Assembly: GCF_000025985.1 (NCBI RefSeq)
Contig: NC_003228.3
Location: 2,356,001 to 2,420,000 of the forward strand
DNA: 64,000 nt
Direction of reading: 5' to 3'
From: Bacteroides fragilis NCTC 9343
GTDB taxonomy: Bacteria; Bacteroidota; Bacteroidia; Bacteroidales; Bacteroidaceae
This document shows, in pieces, positions 62,494-64,000 of this stretch. The first letter of the stretch is position 1. Each line of letters opens with the position of its first letter. The position numbers were made by a program, and so were the translations under genes. Under the pieces are notes generated by a model, which made no database searches, was not told where the DNA came from, and saw only the letters and a list, made by a program, of their open reading frames with translations.

Positions 62494-63672
62494 ATGAAAG
62501 CGTTAAGAAATTATCTCGATAAGATAAAGCCGAACTTTGAAGAGGGCGGCAAACTCCACGCGTTTCGTTCGGTGTTCGATGGCTTCGAAACTTTCCTGTT
62601 CGTGCCCAACACCACTTCGAAATCGGGAGCGCACATCCACGACTCGATTGATAGCAAACGTATCATGTCGATTGTGGTTATTTCGTTGATACCGGCTTTG
62701 CTGTTTGGTATGTACAACGTAGGTTACCAGCATTTCACTCACACCGGAGCTCAGGGTGGCTTCATCGAAATGTTCATTTACGGTTTCCTGGCCATTCTGC
62801 CTAAGATTATCGTATCTTATGTAGTGGGTCTGGGCATTGAGTTCGTGGTGGCACAATGGAAGAAGGAAGAGATTCAGGAAGGATTCCTCGTTTCGGGTAT
62901 CCTGATCCCGATGATTGTACCGGTAGACTGCCCGTTGTGGATTCTGGCCATAGCCACTGCATTCGCTGTTATTTTTGCGAAAGAAGTGTTCGGAGGTACA
63001 GGTATGAACGTGTTCAACGTTGCCCTTGTGACCCGTGCATTCCTGTTCTTCGCTTATCCTACCAAGATGTCGGGTGACGCCGTTTGGGTGGCACAAGACA
63101 GCATCTTCGGATTGGGTAACACGGTAGACGGACTGACAGCGGCCACTTCGCTGGGTGTGGCGTCTACTGCTACCGATCCCAATGGCTTCCCGGCTTTCTC
63201 GTGGGATATGGTGACCGGTCTGATTCCGGGCTCTATCGGTGAAACCAGTGTGATTGCTATTCTGATTGGTGCCGTTATTCTGCTGTGGACAGGTATCGCA
63301 AGCTGGAGAACAATGCTTTCGGTATTCGTCGGCGGTGCATTCATGGGATGGATCTTCAATACTGTGGGTCCCGACACTGCCATGGCTCACATGCCTTGGT
63401 ACGAACACCTGGTGTTGGGTGGTTTCTGCTTCGGTGCTGTGTTTATGGCTACCGACCCTGTGACATCCGCACGTACGGAAACCGGTAAGTACATCTTCGG
63501 ATTCCTGATCGGTGCGATGGCCATCATCATCCGCGTGTTGAACCCGGGTTATCCCGAAGGTATGATGCTCGCTATCCTGCTGATGAACATCTTCGCTCCG
63601 CTGATCGACTATTGTGTGGTTCAGAGCAACATCAAGCTGCGTGAAAAGCGCGCCATTAAGTCTAACAATTAA
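62494..63672 (+). CDS. nqrB: Na+-translocating NADH:quinone reductase subunit B
   Basis: 392 aa, nine or ten membrane segments. Family marks are GGKLHAFRSVFDGFETFLFVPNTTSKSGAHIHDSIDSKR and the ~70-residue segment before the C-terminus with VFMATDPVTSARTETGKYIFGFLIG, where the Thr of the (S/A)xxxDPVTS(A)xT motif carries covalently bound FMN. It forms much of the sodium pathway. 14 bases separate it from nqrC. Confidence 0.95.
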   Translation: MKALRNYLDKIKPNFEEGGKLHAFRSVFDGFETFLFVPNTTSKSGAHIHDSIDSKRIMSIVVISLIPALLFGMYNVGYQHFTHTGAQGGFIEMFIYGFLAILPKIIVSYVVGLGIEFVVAQWKKEEIQEGFLVSGILIPMIVPVDCPLWILAIATAFAVIFAKEVFGGTGMNVFNVALVTRAFLFFAYPTKMSGDAVWVAQDSIFGLGNTVDGLTAATSLGVASTATDPNGFPAFSWDMVTGLIPGSIGETSVIAILIGAVILLWTGIASWRTMLSVFVGGAFMGWIFNTVGPDTAMAHMPWYEHLVLGGFCFGAVFMATDPVTSARTETGKYIFGFLIGAMAIIIRVLNPGYPEGMMLAILLMNIFAPLIDYCVVQSNIKLREKRAIKSNN

Positions 63673-63686
63673 ACCGAACAAGAAAG

Positions 63687-64000
63687 ATGAATACAAATAG
63701 TAACTCTTATACTATCATTTATGCTTCGGTAATGGTTGTTATCGTGGCATTCCTGCTTGCATTTGTCAGCTCTTCTCTGAAAGACATTCAGAATAAAAAC
63801 CAGGAGTTGGACACCAAGAAGCAAATTTTGTCTGCACTGAACATCAGAGATGTGAAAGATGCCGATGCTGAATATAATAAATATGTAAAGGGTGACATGC
63901 TGATGAATGTGGATGGCACTCTGACAGAAAATACGGATGGTTTCTCTATCAGCTACGAAAAAGAAGCGAAGGAAAACAATCGTTTGCACGTTTTCGTATG
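63687..64000 (+). CDS. nqrC: Na+-translocating NADH:quinone reductase subunit C, partial (cut by the right edge)
   Basis: About 105 residues are visible: MNTNSNSYTIIYASVMVVIV with a single membrane segment near residues 8-30, then LKDIQNKNQELDTKKQILSALNI, matching the NqrC N-terminus (family: (N)xxQxxLDxxxxIL). The frame is open to the edge. The covalent FMN site of NqrC lies further right, outside the window. Confidence 0.9.
   Translation, partial: MNTNSNSYTIIYASVMVVIVAFLLAFVSSSLKDIQNKNQELDTKKQILSALNIRDVKDADAEYNKYVKGDMLMNVDGTLTENTDGFSISYEKEAKENNRLHVFV

Overview
The window is Bacteroides chromosome, probably B. fragilis or a close relative. The evidence is the Bacteroidetes-type -7 promoter (TAnnTTTG) in front of several operons, a Bacteroidetes type VI secretion (T6SS) gene set with TssD-type Hcp proteins, a SusC-like TonB receptor with its lipoprotein partner, an Na+-translocating NADH:quinone reductase (nqr) operon, and a large exopolysaccharide locus. 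The species call is inference.

Bases 1-14,700 (minus strand): half of a T6SS locus. Read 5' to 3' it runs hcp, tssB, tssC, clpV, then a cargo block (two more Hcp paralogues, a candidate effector, a candidate immunity lipoprotein, two further Hcp-like genes), an unknown gene, tssE, tssF, vgrG, a PAAR-domain gene, and a VasX-like effector that leaves the window on the left. The order resembles the GA3 architecture described for B. fragilis. tssG, tssK and tssN-R are not in view and presumably lie to the left.

Bases 15,100-21,000: a divergent TetR / alpha-oxoamine synthase pair (serine palmitoyltransferase-like), then a tautomerase and a 1023-aa SF1 helicase in one operon. A strong two-way hairpin and a perfect 30-bp palindrome lie between the convergent units.

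Bases 21,660-29,000: the most interesting region. It holds a TetR regulator, a frameshifted tyrosine recombinase, and a row of small secreted or membrane proteins, four of them each followed by a ~56-base structured repeat that reaches nearly to the next start codon. This matches the recombinase-associated acquired interbacterial defence (rAID) arrays of gut Bacteroidales, integron-like stores of immunity genes. Two near-identical promoters, each with the palindrome AAACGATCGTTT in the same place, drive the recombinase and a second gene group, so the neighbouring TetR probably controls both. A 36-bp direct repeat (35/36 identical) flanks the region, and a tRNA-Lys gene marks its right edge.

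Bases 29,200-37,050: core genes: ettA (ABC-F), a TonB receptor and anchor-J lipoprotein pair, and an endonuclease/exonuclease/phosphatase membrane protein.

Bases 37,190-57,420 (minus strand): a hybrid sensor kinase at the 3' end of an exopolysaccharide locus. The locus has an outer-membrane TolC-like protein, Wzc-like co-polymerase, Wzy-like polymerase, Wzx flippase, eight glycosyltransferases, an acyltransferase and a lipoprotein that may be deacetylase-like. No initiating sugar-phosphate transferase and no UpxY/UpxZ regulator are in the window.

Bases 57,700-64,000: an Omp85-superfamily outer-membrane protein, a bleomycin-hydrolase-like C1 peptidase, a 560-base spacer of nested inverted repeats, and nqrA, nqrB and the start of nqrC.
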